Position numbers and translations under genes: made by a program. Shown here piece by piece: positions 36,735-44,974 of a stretch of DNA of 64,000 nt. The notes under the pieces are model-generated. The model searched no databases. It was not told the origin of the DNA and saw only the letters and a list, made by a program, of their open reading frames with translations. The stretch lies in NCBI RefSeq assembly GCF_008086345.1, contig NZ_CP043006.1:1734032-1798031 (forward strand). Direction: 5' to 3'. Every line of letters begins with the position of its first letter. Within the stretch, counting starts at the first letter, position 1. The stretch comes from Chitinophaga sp. XS-30. GTDB taxonomy: Bacteria; Bacteroidota; Bacteroidia; Chitinophagales; Chitinophagaceae.

Positions 36735-36771
36735 AAGCAACAGGCATGAAACCCTTTCACACCTGTTGCTT
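36735..36771 (-). terminator. Hairpin terminator of locus 1
   Basis: Perfect 10-bp stem (AAGCAACAGG and CCTGTTGCTT) with a 17-base loop. It lies 8-44 bases after the minus-strand stop of the IPT/propeller lipoprotein gene. There is no long T run, so efficiency is uncertain. Confidence 0.5.
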
Positions 36772-36778
36772 ATTAGTA

Positions 36779-38236
36779 TTATAGAAGAATCTCCAGATGA
36801 TACGCTTCGGTCATATTTTCGATGATCCGTTGTACTCCTGTGCCGTCTGTTTTACAACGATACATTGTACCTGACGTCATAAAATCATATACGATCCAGT
36901 ATAAGTATTGATTACCCGGGTCTATTTCCAGGTCTCCTACTCCGCTCATAAATTCCTTGGGGATCGGCAGCTTCCGGAGCGTTCCCGAGCCATCCCGCGC
37001 ACCCACCAAAATCTCGTTGTTGCCGGCGTCCATGATATAAACGTGCGTGTCATCTATTGCAATGCTTGTTGCTGAAGCAATACCATCACTGCCATCGAAT
37101 AACATTTTAGCTTCCTGTTCTGCCTCGCCATTCATGCTGCCTTCATAAGTCGCTATAAACATTTGATCTACCCAGTATATTTTCCCGCGGGCCTCATCTA
37201 TTTTTAGTCCTCCGGGAATTATTTCTCCCAGCTTGTAGATCTCTTCTGCTCCGGCCCCGTCTATATTTATTCTCAGAACGTGATTCTTGCCGGAAAAGGC
37301 AAAGTCTGCCGCAGCTATATATACCCTGTTCTGGCTGTCAAAAGCAATATCTATCAGCATGAAGGTTTCCGGAAACGAGCAGATGAGGGTGGGAGGGATC
37401 GTGCCATCCGTGCTGCCGTAGTAAACTTTATTGATGTCCATCCAGTACAGGCGCCCATTCTTTTGATCAACTGTTAGCCCATTGGGATAAACGGCGGCGT
37501 TGTCATATAGGATTTCTATAACGGGATTGCCGTTTTCATCCATCACAGCCTTGTAGATCTTGCCCGGTGATGACCAGAAGATCTCTTTTACCCCCTTTGG
37601 TATTTCTTCCACCTCAAATCTCCCTGCCTGCACCGTATACGTACCCTGCTGTATAACAAGCGATACCATACCTGGCTCTAAAGCGGGCACTTTCACCGTT
37701 ACGGAAGTGGCGGTGGTTGCCGTGACCGTACCTTCCGTTTCGCCGAAAAGCACCTTGCACTGCCCCTCCTTGAAATTATATCCGTTGATGGTGATCTCCG
37801 CGCCGGGCCTCCCCCGTGCGGGCAATACCTCCATGACCATCGGCAAGGCAATAACAGCCGCGTCAACCGTATAAACAGGCCCTGTAACAGCCGAATCTAC
37901 CTGCCCGCTATAGTTATGCCCCCCGATCGGGTTCGTCCTGTTAAAATTGAATTCCAGCTTCCCGGTAACAGCGTCTTCCGGTATTTGTATCAGCATACTG
38001 TCCGGCGACATGGTAACGATATGTACCTCGGCATTGTTGATACGGACTTTTGCGTCTTGTGCCAGATGCGTGAAATTATGGCCACGTACAACCACGTAAG
38101 TACCGGCAGGCCCGGCAGCCGGTGAAATACTATTAATGGTCACTTTGCCGAAGTCCCGCACATCCAGCACTTCCTTGCGGCAGGCCATGAATGCGCACAT
38201 CAGCACAGCGATGAATAAGTATATATGTCTTTTCAT
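36779..38236 (-). CDS. IPT/TIG-domain lipoprotein with a beta-propeller, partner of the adjacent TBDT
   Basis: 485-aa lipoprotein (lipobox MCAFMAC, lipidated Cys about 19). Two IPT/TIG immunoglobulin-like domains follow (about 33-125 and 133-212, ISPAAGPAGTYVVVRGHNFT and VLPARGRPGAEITINGYNF). The rest is a propeller with repeated YWMD/YWVD blades (about 215-485: NGLTVDQKNGRLYWMDINK, GLKIDEARGKIYWVDQ, LEIDPGNQYLYWIVYD), like LDL-receptor YWTD or NHL repeats. It is the last gene of locus 1, 12 bases after the TBDT, and takes the place where SusD usually stands. It is probably a surface glycan- or protein-binding partner. Confidence 0.82.
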   Translation of the reverse strand: MKRHIYLFIAVLMCAFMACRKEVLDVRDFGKVTINSISPAAGPAGTYVVVRGHNFTHLAQDAKVRINNAEVHIVTMSPDSMLIQIPEDAVTGKLEFNFNRTNPIGGHNYSGQVDSAVTGPVYTVDAAVIALPMVMEVLPARGRPGAEITINGYNFKEGQCKVLFGETEGTVTATTATSVTVKVPALEPGMVSLVIQQGTYTVQAGRFEVEEIPKGVKEIFWSSPGKIYKAVMDENGNPVIEILYDNAAVYPNGLTVDQKNGRLYWMDINKVYYGSTDGTIPPTLICSFPETFMLIDIAFDSQNRVYIAAADFAFSGKNHVLRINIDGAGAEEIYKLGEIIPGGLKIDEARGKIYWVDQMFIATYEGSMNGEAEQEAKMLFDGSDGIASATSIAIDDTHVYIMDAGNNEILVGARDGSGTLRKLPIPKEFMSGVGDLEIDPGNQYLYWIVYDFMTSGTMYRCKTDGTGVQRIIENMTEAYHLEILL

Positions 38237-38248
38237 GATGTTATTCTT

Positions 38249-41200
38249 TTACAGGTTGAACTGGAAGCCCAGGGTATAATAAACACCGGGTTTGTAATCG
38301 CGTATGTAATAATCTCCCCGGATGTATTTTTTGTATTCCGTACGAATGGGACCATGTATGGTCCATTCAAAGTAAGTAGGATCGGTGTTGAACTTTTTGT
38401 TGAAGTCGTTGTCTACATAATGACGGATCGCCGCATTCAGCAGGTTTTGCGCGGCTAGTCTTACGCTGATCCTTTTATTGATCTTCTGCAATATGGACAG
38501 ATCGAGCAGATGCCTGCTGCGCTCAATCATCGGGGGCTCCAGCTCTACATCTCTTCCACCGGAGGTATTGGTGATGATCCGCTCTGCGAGTACATTGTAT
38601 TGCAGGGATATTCTGCTGCCGCTGGCTTTATGATCATAAAAAAGACCGGCGTTCAGTATCCAGGGGGCGGCGCCTGTGAAAGCCCTTTTTTCACCGCCGG
38701 GATAATAATTGAGGTGTTCCGGCGCATCCACCATCAACGCCTGGTTGCTTGCTTCTGTGAAATTATAGCAGGCATTGACGATAAGGCCCATATGCTCGAA
38801 TACATCACCGCCCAGGAAGCCCAGTTGTTTACGTATTTCCAGCTCCATTCCATAGATACGGGCAAACGGCATGTTGCTGTGTGTGAACCCGGGAACGCCG
38901 GTGTTGGTGTTGGCCATCGTTTCCTCGATCGGCTGCTGGATATACTTGTGGTAAAAGCCGGCGGACATGGCTTCTCCCGGGGCAGGATACCATTCCAGGC
39001 GCAGGTCGTAGTTGTCGATGCGCGCATCATGCAGCGTAGGCTTCCCTATATAGGTAAATCCATCTGAAGGGTTATAGGTAACGAAAGGAGAAAGTTCGCG
39101 CAGTTCCGGCCTGTTCAGTGTTTTGCCATAGCTTGCCCGCAGCTGCCAGTGATCATTCAGGTGCAGCGTGGCGTTAATGGAAGGCAACCAGAAATACTGA
39201 TGCGTGGGAGGCGCTGTGCCAACAAGCACCTGCTGGCCGGCTGAGTTGGGCAAATATTCCTCCAGCAATTGCCGCCCTTTCGTGTCCAACACAACGCGTT
39301 TGGAATATTCCACGCGCAGGCCGCCGTAGATATCCAGCTTCATCATCGGGCGTTTGCCCATCGGCCAGCGGAAGTGTACGGGAAGATTGGAAGCCAGGTA
39401 GCCGGCGAGGTTATCGAACGTGGCGGTGTACCCGTTCGTTTGCGCACCCCCTAATCCTACTTCCTGTACATTGGTGTACATGCGCAGATTTTTTGTTTGC
39501 AGCGCATACAACAGGCTGTCGCCGAGGTTATCCCAGGGGCTCGCACTGAAACCCAGTTCCGGGAAGTTCTTGTAAGCCAGTGCGCTGTAGAAATATCGCT
39601 TGCGGCGGCTTTCCACGAAAGCACCTGCACGTAGCAGGAAATCTTTTTTTTGTTGCAGCGGGGTGAGCGTATAATCTATATTTCCCTGCCAGCGCTGTTC
39701 GTCTCCCTCACCATCCGTAAATCGCCCGACCACGGTGTTTTTGCGCGTAGCCGCGTTTAACCGCCATGTTGTTTTATCTGTAGGAACGAACTTTCCCAGG
39801 CCAGCCACATCACCAGTGATGGAAGCATCGTCCGGATGATAAGTATTGGAGAACTGGTTGGGATCTTTCATAATGCCCCGGGAATAGCTGGCCGTCCATT
39901 CCAGCAGGTGTTTTTCATTGCCTGTCTTGTGTGAGCCACCTAGCATTCCCATGTAAAGGTCCTGCCTGTTGTAGGCATTCTCCATGCGGCGGATAAAGAG
40001 CGAAGCAGCCTCGCTCGTAAACCATTCGTTGACGGTATTGATCTGCAGCACCTGCTTCGTACTGCGGTTCATCAGGCCCATAGCGGTGATCTCGTTCCTG
40101 TCATTGATGATCAGCGAGAAGTGCTGCATGGCTGCCAGCCGTACGCTGGAGGAATAAACGGAATCATATCCCACACGGAAACCCGGAAGTGTTAAGGGCG
40201 TAAGCGCCACGCCCGGGGCAGGGAATACCGTATCTCTATACATATTGGCGCTACGTGCCGTGTTGGAATGATAGAAGCTGCGTTGATTTTCATAACGTCC
40301 TACCGTTACACTGTTCAGTTTCAGCTTGCCGATATTGGCGTAAGTATAGTAGGTTGCATCGCCCTGCAGGTCTGCCGGATGATATTTTTTGCTAAGGTTC
40401 CAGGATTTGACGCTGCGTGCCAGCAAAGCATCCGTAATGGCGGCGTTCGGGGTCAGGTAGGCGCTGGGTACAGACGGTACGTCTTCCAGGATGATCATGC
40501 CATAAGGATTACGCGGCATGTTCACCGGCATCGCCCGTGTACCATCATCAAACCCCAGCCAGTCATATTTTCCACTACCGGCCTGCACATGATCATCGAA
40601 GAATTTGTTGCCTGTGCGGTATTGTGCATTCAGACTGATCTCCAGCCTGCGGATGGGAACGGATTTTTTTGTGTACACCTTTACCACGCCGCCTGCGAAA
40701 TCAGCGGGAAGTTCCGGTGCGGGCGATTTGTACACGATCATGCGGTCGATCACGGAAGAAGGCAGCAGATCGAAATTGAATGCCCTTTTGTTAGGATCGG
40801 TAGAGGGAAGAAAAGCATTGTTGAGATAGACGGGATTATACCGGGGCGTCATGCCACGGATGCTGATAAAGCCATCCTGCAGCGTTACACCGGATACACG
40901 GCGCGCTACTTCGGAAGCAGAACGGTCTACGCTGATAGTGATCTGTTCGGAAGAAATACCTGAAGCGATGCCTCTTGCTGATCTGATCTCTTCGATCAGC
41001 TGCCGGTCGTTGGTCGTAATCACGCGGTCTGCCCGCACGGTCACTTCCCCCAACTGACGCTTGTCTTTTTGTAAAACAAAATCCAGCGTGGAAGTAGAAT
41101 CGTCCTTTACCGTTACATCTGGAATTTCCATATAGGCATATCCCACATAACTGATGATGGCGGTGTAATTACCAGCAGGGAGCGTAATGCTGAAGTGCCC

Positions 41201-41671
41201 GTTGGTATCCGTTACGCCGCCGCTGTTTCCGATGCGGATATTAGCACCGGACACGGGTTGCCGTTGTTCCTCGTCGATCACTTTACCGGTAACCCTGCCC
41301 TTTGCACGAACGGGAGCAGCCGGTGCGCTGTTTTCCTTGCTGATGATAATGTAACCGTTTGCTTCCCGGAATGAAAGGGAAGTGTTTTGCAACAGGCCTT
41401 GCAGTACCTGCTCCAGTGTTTTGTTGGTGTATTCGGTAACAGGAGCTTTGTAACCATTGGTGTTGGCAGCATTAAAAGCGAGTTTAAGCTCAACCTGTTT
41501 CCCTACTTTCTCCAGTGCTGCCGTCATGCTTTCGCCTGTAAAGCGAATGCTGATCTTTTTGGATAAAGCGGATTGTTGTGCATACAAATGACTGCCCGTA
41601 AAGAGGCATACCAGTAGCAGGAGCCGTTGCCATAGGCGGTACCGCGGTTTTGTCCGACTGAAAAATTTCAT
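38249..41671 (-). CDS. TonB-dependent outer-membrane receptor with STN and carboxypeptidase-like domains (not SusC)
   Basis: 1140-aa receptor. The signal peptide is about residues 1-31. An STN secretin/TonB signalling domain (about 40-115, KKISIRFTGESMTAALEKVG) transmits the signal to the FecR anti-sigma factor. A CarboxypepD_reg beta-sandwich follows (about 123-205). The plug holds SVDRSASEVARRVSGVTLQD and DFAGGVVKVYTK, followed by a 22-stranded barrel ending GFQFNL. The plug end differs from the SusC signature (GANGVI-ITTKKG), which agrees with the absence of SusD. It would take up an unknown ligand and report it to the sigma/FecR pair encoded upstream. Confidence 0.9.
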   Translation of the reverse strand: MKFFSRTKPRYRLWQRLLLLVCLFTGSHLYAQQSALSKKISIRFTGESMTAALEKVGKQVELKLAFNAANTNGYKAPVTEYTNKTLEQVLQGLLQNTSLSFREANGYIIISKENSAPAAPVRAKGRVTGKVIDEEQRQPVSGANIRIGNSGGVTDTNGHFSITLPAGNYTAIISYVGYAYMEIPDVTVKDDSTSTLDFVLQKDKRQLGEVTVRADRVITTNDRQLIEEIRSARGIASGISSEQITISVDRSASEVARRVSGVTLQDGFISIRGMTPRYNPVYLNNAFLPSTDPNKRAFNFDLLPSSVIDRMIVYKSPAPELPADFAGGVVKVYTKKSVPIRRLEISLNAQYRTGNKFFDDHVQAGSGKYDWLGFDDGTRAMPVNMPRNPYGMIILEDVPSVPSAYLTPNAAITDALLARSVKSWNLSKKYHPADLQGDATYYTYANIGKLKLNSVTVGRYENQRSFYHSNTARSANMYRDTVFPAPGVALTPLTLPGFRVGYDSVYSSSVRLAAMQHFSLIINDRNEITAMGLMNRSTKQVLQINTVNEWFTSEAASLFIRRMENAYNRQDLYMGMLGGSHKTGNEKHLLEWTASYSRGIMKDPNQFSNTYHPDDASITGDVAGLGKFVPTDKTTWRLNAATRKNTVVGRFTDGEGDEQRWQGNIDYTLTPLQQKKDFLLRAGAFVESRRKRYFYSALAYKNFPELGFSASPWDNLGDSLLYALQTKNLRMYTNVQEVGLGGAQTNGYTATFDNLAGYLASNLPVHFRWPMGKRPMMKLDIYGGLRVEYSKRVVLDTKGRQLLEEYLPNSAGQQVLVGTAPPTHQYFWLPSINATLHLNDHWQLRASYGKTLNRPELRELSPFVTYNPSDGFTYIGKPTLHDARIDNYDLRLEWYPAPGEAMSAGFYHKYIQQPIEETMANTNTGVPGFTHSNMPFARIYGMELEIRKQLGFLGGDVFEHMGLIVNACYNFTEASNQALMVDAPEHLNYYPGGEKRAFTGAAPWILNAGLFYDHKASGSRISLQYNVLAERIITNTSGGRDVELEPPMIERSRHLLDLSILQKINKRISVRLAAQNLLNAAIRHYVDNDFNKKFNTDPTYFEWTIHGPIRTEYKKYIRGDYYIRDYKPGVYYTLGFQFNL

Positions 41672-41686
41672 ACCTTCGTTCTAGTT

Positions 41687-41756
41687 TATTTTGTTATAAA
41701 TACCGGTACTTCCAATACCGGGGTTTGAAGACGCCTGCTTCCAACAGGCGTTTTTC
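41687..41756 (+). ncRNA. Candidate antisense sRNA in the FecR-TBDT gap (DonS-like)
   Basis: On the plus strand, opposite to locus 1, a promoter-like TTTATTTTG (41685-41693) is followed by two hairpins. Hairpin 1 (41703-41721) has arms CCGGTA and TACCGG. Hairpin 2 (41731-41751) has arms ACGCCTG and CAGGCGT and ends in TTTTTCTTTA, an intrinsic terminator. Both have the identical 7-base loop CTTCCAA. The predicted RNA of about 55-65 nt lies fully within the TBDT leader. A DonS-type antisense RNA between anti-sigma and susC genes is known from Bacteroides fragilis. Here it is inferred from sequence only. Alternatively the hairpins act on the sense transcript. Confidence 0.4.
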
Positions 41757-41760
41757 TTTA

Positions 41761-42741
41761 TTAGTGAATGATCACCGCCATACTGTCTTTCCGCCATTCC
41801 GCACGGTTCCCGTTCACTATGCAGATAACTTCCAGCAATGGTCGCGCGGCTGTTCCATATTTGACGGGCAGGCTATATTGATTTTGTTGTACAGATGAGT
41901 CCCCCGCTATGACGGTGATACCATAGAGTTGTTGCATCAGGCCGGCCATTTCTGCAAAACTGGCTTGGGAAAGACGAACTTCCCCGCTCGTCCATTCACC
42001 GATCTTTCCGGGATCAGTATGCATGGTTCGCGCCCGGGCCTTCGCAATATCGTAGAACACCCTGTCACCGGGCAGCAGGGTTGCAATGGCCTTCTGCTGC
42101 CGGTCAATCCGCACTTTACCGGTTTTGACGGCTACCTGCAAATGCCGGGTAACACTATCCGTCATAACGGTGAATGAAGTGCCTAATACGATCGTCTGCA
42201 TGCCGTTGCGGCTCTCCACAATGAAAGGGGCTTCTTGTTTTGCAACATCGAAATAAGCCTGCCCCTGTAGTAATTGCACGGAACGTGTTTTCCCGCTAAA
42301 GCTGGCCGGGTAACGGATCGCGGAGCGGGCATTAAGGAAGATACGGGAACTGTCAGGCAGCATCACTTCTTTCAGTTCTCCGTTACCTGTTTTCAGGGTC
42401 AGCATACCAACGGAGGAGGACGTGTTCCCATCCTGTCGCCATAACATGCCAATGCCTGCGATCACCATCGCCACCGCGGCTCCGGCTGCAAGATGATGCC
42501 ATGCGATCTTTCGTACAGGCTTGCGCGGTATTCTTTGCATGATCTGCTGAAAACGGATCTCCTGTGATGTTCCAGGCTGACCGGCAGCTTCCGGCATGTC
42601 GGAGAAATCAATGCCGGCTAGCTGTTCTTCCGCTTCGGGGGTAGACAAATACAAGCGCAGCAATACCATTTCACGGTCGGTAATGGTATTGTCTTTCTGT
42701 TTACGCAGCAATTGCTTCAACAGCTCGGGAGAAACAGGCAT
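41761..42741 (-). CDS. FecR-family anti-sigma factor
   Basis: 326-aa inner-membrane protein. The cytoplasmic N-domain (about 1-83) is expected to bind the cognate sigma factor. One transmembrane helix lies at about 84-103 (HHLAAGAAVAMVIAGIGMLW). A periplasmic FecR domain (about 115-215, VMLPDSSRIFLNARSAIRYP) and a C-terminal STN-binding domain (DUF4974-like, about 235-326) follow. It lies between the sigma gene (63 bases upstream) and the TBDT gene (89 bases downstream), the usual surface-signalling order. Confidence 0.92.
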   Translation of the reverse strand: MPVSPELLKQLLRKQKDNTITDREMVLLRLYLSTPEAEEQLAGIDFSDMPEAAGQPGTSQEIRFQQIMQRIPRKPVRKIAWHHLAAGAAVAMVIAGIGMLWRQDGNTSSSVGMLTLKTGNGELKEVMLPDSSRIFLNARSAIRYPASFSGKTRSVQLLQGQAYFDVAKQEAPFIVESRNGMQTIVLGTSFTVMTDSVTRHLQVAVKTGKVRIDRQQKAIATLLPGDRVFYDIAKARARTMHTDPGKIGEWTSGEVRLSQASFAEMAGLMQQLYGITVIAGDSSVQQNQYSLPVKYGTAARPLLEVICIVNGNRAEWRKDSMAVIIH

Positions 42742-42804
42742 ATCGGGAGGCTTTTACAGGAAGTACCCAATAACGCCTGCGAGGTAGTAACCGGTAACAT
42801 TAAG

Positions 42805-43386
42805 TTAATATACGGGAAAGAGCAACAAGGCCAGGTTGAAGGCATAGGGAGTGACCTGTGTGCGTAAATGTGTAAGAGCAAGGTTCACCTGCTTCTTCAC
42901 GGTCAGCACGGAAATACCGAGCTCATCGGCAATCTGCTGGTAGCTTTTATCTTCATCCCGGCTCATGAGAAATATCTTCTTCCGCATGGGTGGCAGGGAT
43001 TGAATAACGGTATAGATGTATTGTTCGATCTCATCGAAATAGAGCTGTTGCAGCGGGTCAGACAAATCAGCGGGCACTTCAGGCAGGCTGTTGATGTCTG
43101 TATGCAGGATATGTCTGCGCAGAGATTTGAGGGCCTTGTTGCGGGTTACGGTAATAAGCCAGCCAGAGATATCGTCGCCTTCCATATCGGCCCGGTGTTC
43201 CCAGAGGCTGATAAATACATCTTGCACCACTTCCTCCGCATCCTGCAGGGTAAGGCATATTTTCGCCGCATACGCGGTAAGGCGGGCATCGTAAACTATG
43301 AATATTTTCCGGAAGGCCTCCTCCGATCCATGCCGGAATGCGGTAATAACGGAGGCTGGCACGGGAGTTTGATGGGCGACATGCAT
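42805..43386 (-). CDS. ECF sigma factor of locus 1
   Basis: 193-aa sigma-70 family ECF factor. Region 2 covers about residues 12-85 (FRKIFIVYDARLTAYAAKI, AEEVVQDVFISLWEHR, DISGWLITVTRNKALKSLRR). Region 4 covers about 115-170 (SLPPMRKKIFLMSRDEDKSY, QQIADELGISVLTVKKQVNL). A frame open to 43422 exists, but the box TATATTTG lies inside it, so the ATG at 43386 is chosen. The hydrophobic C-terminal tail (YAFNLALLLFPVY) is typical of these FecI-like factors. Confidence 0.92.
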   Translation of the reverse strand: MHVAHQTPVPASVITAFRHGSEEAFRKIFIVYDARLTAYAAKICLTLQDAEEVVQDVFISLWEHRADMEGDDISGWLITVTRNKALKSLRRHILHTDINSLPEVPADLSDPLQQLYFDEIEQYIYTVIQSLPPMRKKIFLMSRDEDKSYQQIADELGISVLTVKKQVNLALTHLRTQVTPYAFNLALLLFPVY

Positions 43387-43404
43387 GTGAAGGCAGATTC
43401 GGCA

Positions 43405-43412
43405 CAAATATA
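43405..43412 (-). promoter_or_regulatory. -7 promoter box of the locus 1 sigma gene
   Basis: Minus-strand TATATTTG, an exact TAnnTTTG match, 18 bases upstream of the ATG at 43386. Confidence 0.45.
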
Positions 43413-43560
43413 GCTGCAGCATATTACCAAACTGTTAAGGAGGATGTGAATGAGAAATCGTTCTCCGTGGCGTGTATGTGTTGGTAGACTTCCCGTAGGC
43501 TGGAGTGTACCCAGCCGCACAGCGCTTCGGACCTGTTGAACGCATCAATTCTGTTAAGGC
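43413..43560. other. Spacer before direct repeat A
   Basis: About 150 bases upstream of the locus 1 sigma promoter, with no feature I can support. Confidence 0.4.
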
Positions 43561-43627
43561 ATGTTCCTGTTTGTATCTAATGTTTGACAATTAATTCATA
43601 TTCAATGATTTGTACTTTCTGTACCGG
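43561..43627 (+). repeat. 67-bp direct repeat, copy A (left edge of the AbiE-like cassette)
   Basis: 63 of 67 bases match copy B (45917-45983), same orientation, 2,356 bp apart. The shared part begins ATGTTCCTGTTTGTATCTAA and ends TTTGTACTTTCTGTACCGG. Right after copy A comes a hairpin (GAAATAACGGC and GCTGTTATTTC), and after copy B another unrelated one. Confidence 0.85.
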
Positions 43628-43849
43628 GAAATAACGGCTTTCTCCATAAAATTATCGCTGTTATTTCATGGTTATTTGGTTCGGCTTGTTCCATTTGCCC
43701 CCGTTTCCGGTAACCAGGAGAAGGCGTTATATGCCAGGGTCTGCAGTTAGGCATATGAATTTTATCTACAAGTATAGATATATGATTATCAGATTAAATA
43801 TTTAAGTTTTATTAATCGATATTTTCTGTACCTGTTCATTATTTATGAC

Positions 43850-43868
43850 TGTTCTCTGTCAGTGAACA
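43850..43868. promoter_or_regulatory. Imperfect palindrome, second operator candidate of the AbiE-like operon
   Basis: TGTTCTCTG, a central T and CAGTGAACA give an 8 of 9 inverted repeat. Its right half is identical to the core of the perfect palindrome 70 bases downstream. Additional half sites (TGAACAT at 43880 and ACATGTTCA at 43903) lie between them. Confidence 0.55.
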
Positions 43869-43917
43869 AGGCTATTTATTGAACATCTTTTTGTGATTTA
43901 AAACATGTTCAGTATTT

Positions 43918-43946
43918 TTGATTGTTCACTGTCAGTGAACAATCAA
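43918..43946. promoter_or_regulatory. 29-bp perfect palindrome directly before the antitoxin gene
   Basis: Arms of 14 bp (TTGATTGTTCACTG and its exact complement) flank one central T. The palindrome ends 5 bases before the ATG at 43952. Type IV AbiEi antitoxins are known to repress their operon by binding inverted repeats in the promoter, so this is a likely autoregulatory operator. Confidence 0.7.
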
Positions 43947-43951
43947 TTAAA

Positions 43952-44974
43952 ATGAACGAATTAACGACAGATATTATCCATCGCGCCGTGGCGAAACTTA
44001 AGGAACTGACTGGTTGCACCGGACATTACCAGCCAATCGCTGATAAGGGCGCGCCAGGCATCGACGGAGTAATCGAACTGCACTTCAGCGAAGGTCGGAT
44101 CATTAAACTCATGGCAGAAGCGAAAAGAGAGGTAAAGCCTTATCATATGCCCGCTTTCGAGGAAGCCAACAAGAAGTACAACAAATTTATAGTTATCGCA
44201 GACAGAATATATCCGGCTCAGCGCAGGATAATGAGGGAAAAAGGAATTGCCTATTTGGATACTGTGGGCAATATGAGCCTGGAAAAGGAGGGTATCCTTC
44301 TTTGGATAGACGGTCAGAAGCTTGCCGATGAGGAAAAGCCGGTCACCAATCGGGCTTTTACAAAGACAGGTTTAAAAACAGTATTTTATATTCTGGCTGA
44401 CGAAAAAAAACTGAACCTGCCATATCGTGAACTTGCAGCTGCAACCGGGGTCGCTCTCGGCAACATCAAATACATTATCGAAGGGCTTGCTGATGCAGGA
44501 TTTATCTTGCAGATAGGTAACGGGCAGAAAGTGCTTAAGAACAAAAATGGGCTATTGGATAGATGGTTGGCCGGTTATCAGGAAACGCTAAAGCCGGCTC
44601 TGCATTTGGGAGATTACGATTTCTTCAACAAAGATCTGAATAGCAACTGGCAGATGCTTCCTGCAGAAAACAACACCATTGCTTGGGGAGGCGAGGCTGC
44701 TGCAGAATTGCTGACCAACTATCTGACTCCGCAATACCTGACCTTGTACACTAACTACAAGGTGCCGATTGCTACAACATGGAAACTTATACCTAAAGCA
44801 CACGGTAGGATAAAGATGTACAAGAAATTCTGGGAAAATATAGAGTGGGATGAAAAACGACTCACTCCACCCCTCCTGGTTTACGCCGATCTAATGCTAA
44901 CCGGTGATCCTCGTTGTATTGAGGCAGCCAGGATTATTTATGAAAAGTATTTGAAGGATGAATTTGAGAGCTAG
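43952..44974 (+). CDS. AbiEi-like antitoxin: nuclease-like N-domain plus winged helix
   Basis: 340-aa protein of the type recorded as AbiEi-family antitoxin. A winged helix is predicted at about 137-200 (LKTVFYILADEKKLNLPYRE, ELAAATGVALGNIKYIIEGL). The N-terminal part (about 30-110) contains GIDGVIEL (Asp38) and AEAKRE (Glu56, Lys58), spaced like the D-ExK core of PD-(D/E)XK nucleases, followed by NKKYNKFIVIADRIYP. The TTG at 43922 extends the frame but lies inside the palindrome, so the ATG at 43952 is chosen. The last 17 bases overlap the toxin gene. It would bind DNA and repress its own operon. Whether the N-domain is an active nuclease is unknown. Confidence 0.75.
   Translation: MNELTTDIIHRAVAKLKELTGCTGHYQPIADKGAPGIDGVIELHFSEGRIIKLMAEAKREVKPYHMPAFEEANKKYNKFIVIADRIYPAQRRIMREKGIAYLDTVGNMSLEKEGILLWIDGQKLADEEKPVTNRAFTKTGLKTVFYILADEKKLNLPYRELAAATGVALGNIKYIIEGLADAGFILQIGNGQKVLKNKNGLLDRWLAGYQETLKPALHLGDYDFFNKDLNSNWQMLPAENNTIAWGGEAAAELLTNYLTPQYLTLYTNYKVPIATTWKLIPKAHGRIKMYKKFWENIEWDEKRLTPPLLVYADLMLTGDPRCIEAARIIYEKYLKDEFES

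Noticed and set aside
43922..43951. TTG-initiated N-terminal extension of the AbiEi-like gene
   Set aside because: The ten extra codons lie inside the perfect palindrome; the ATG at 43952 fits better.
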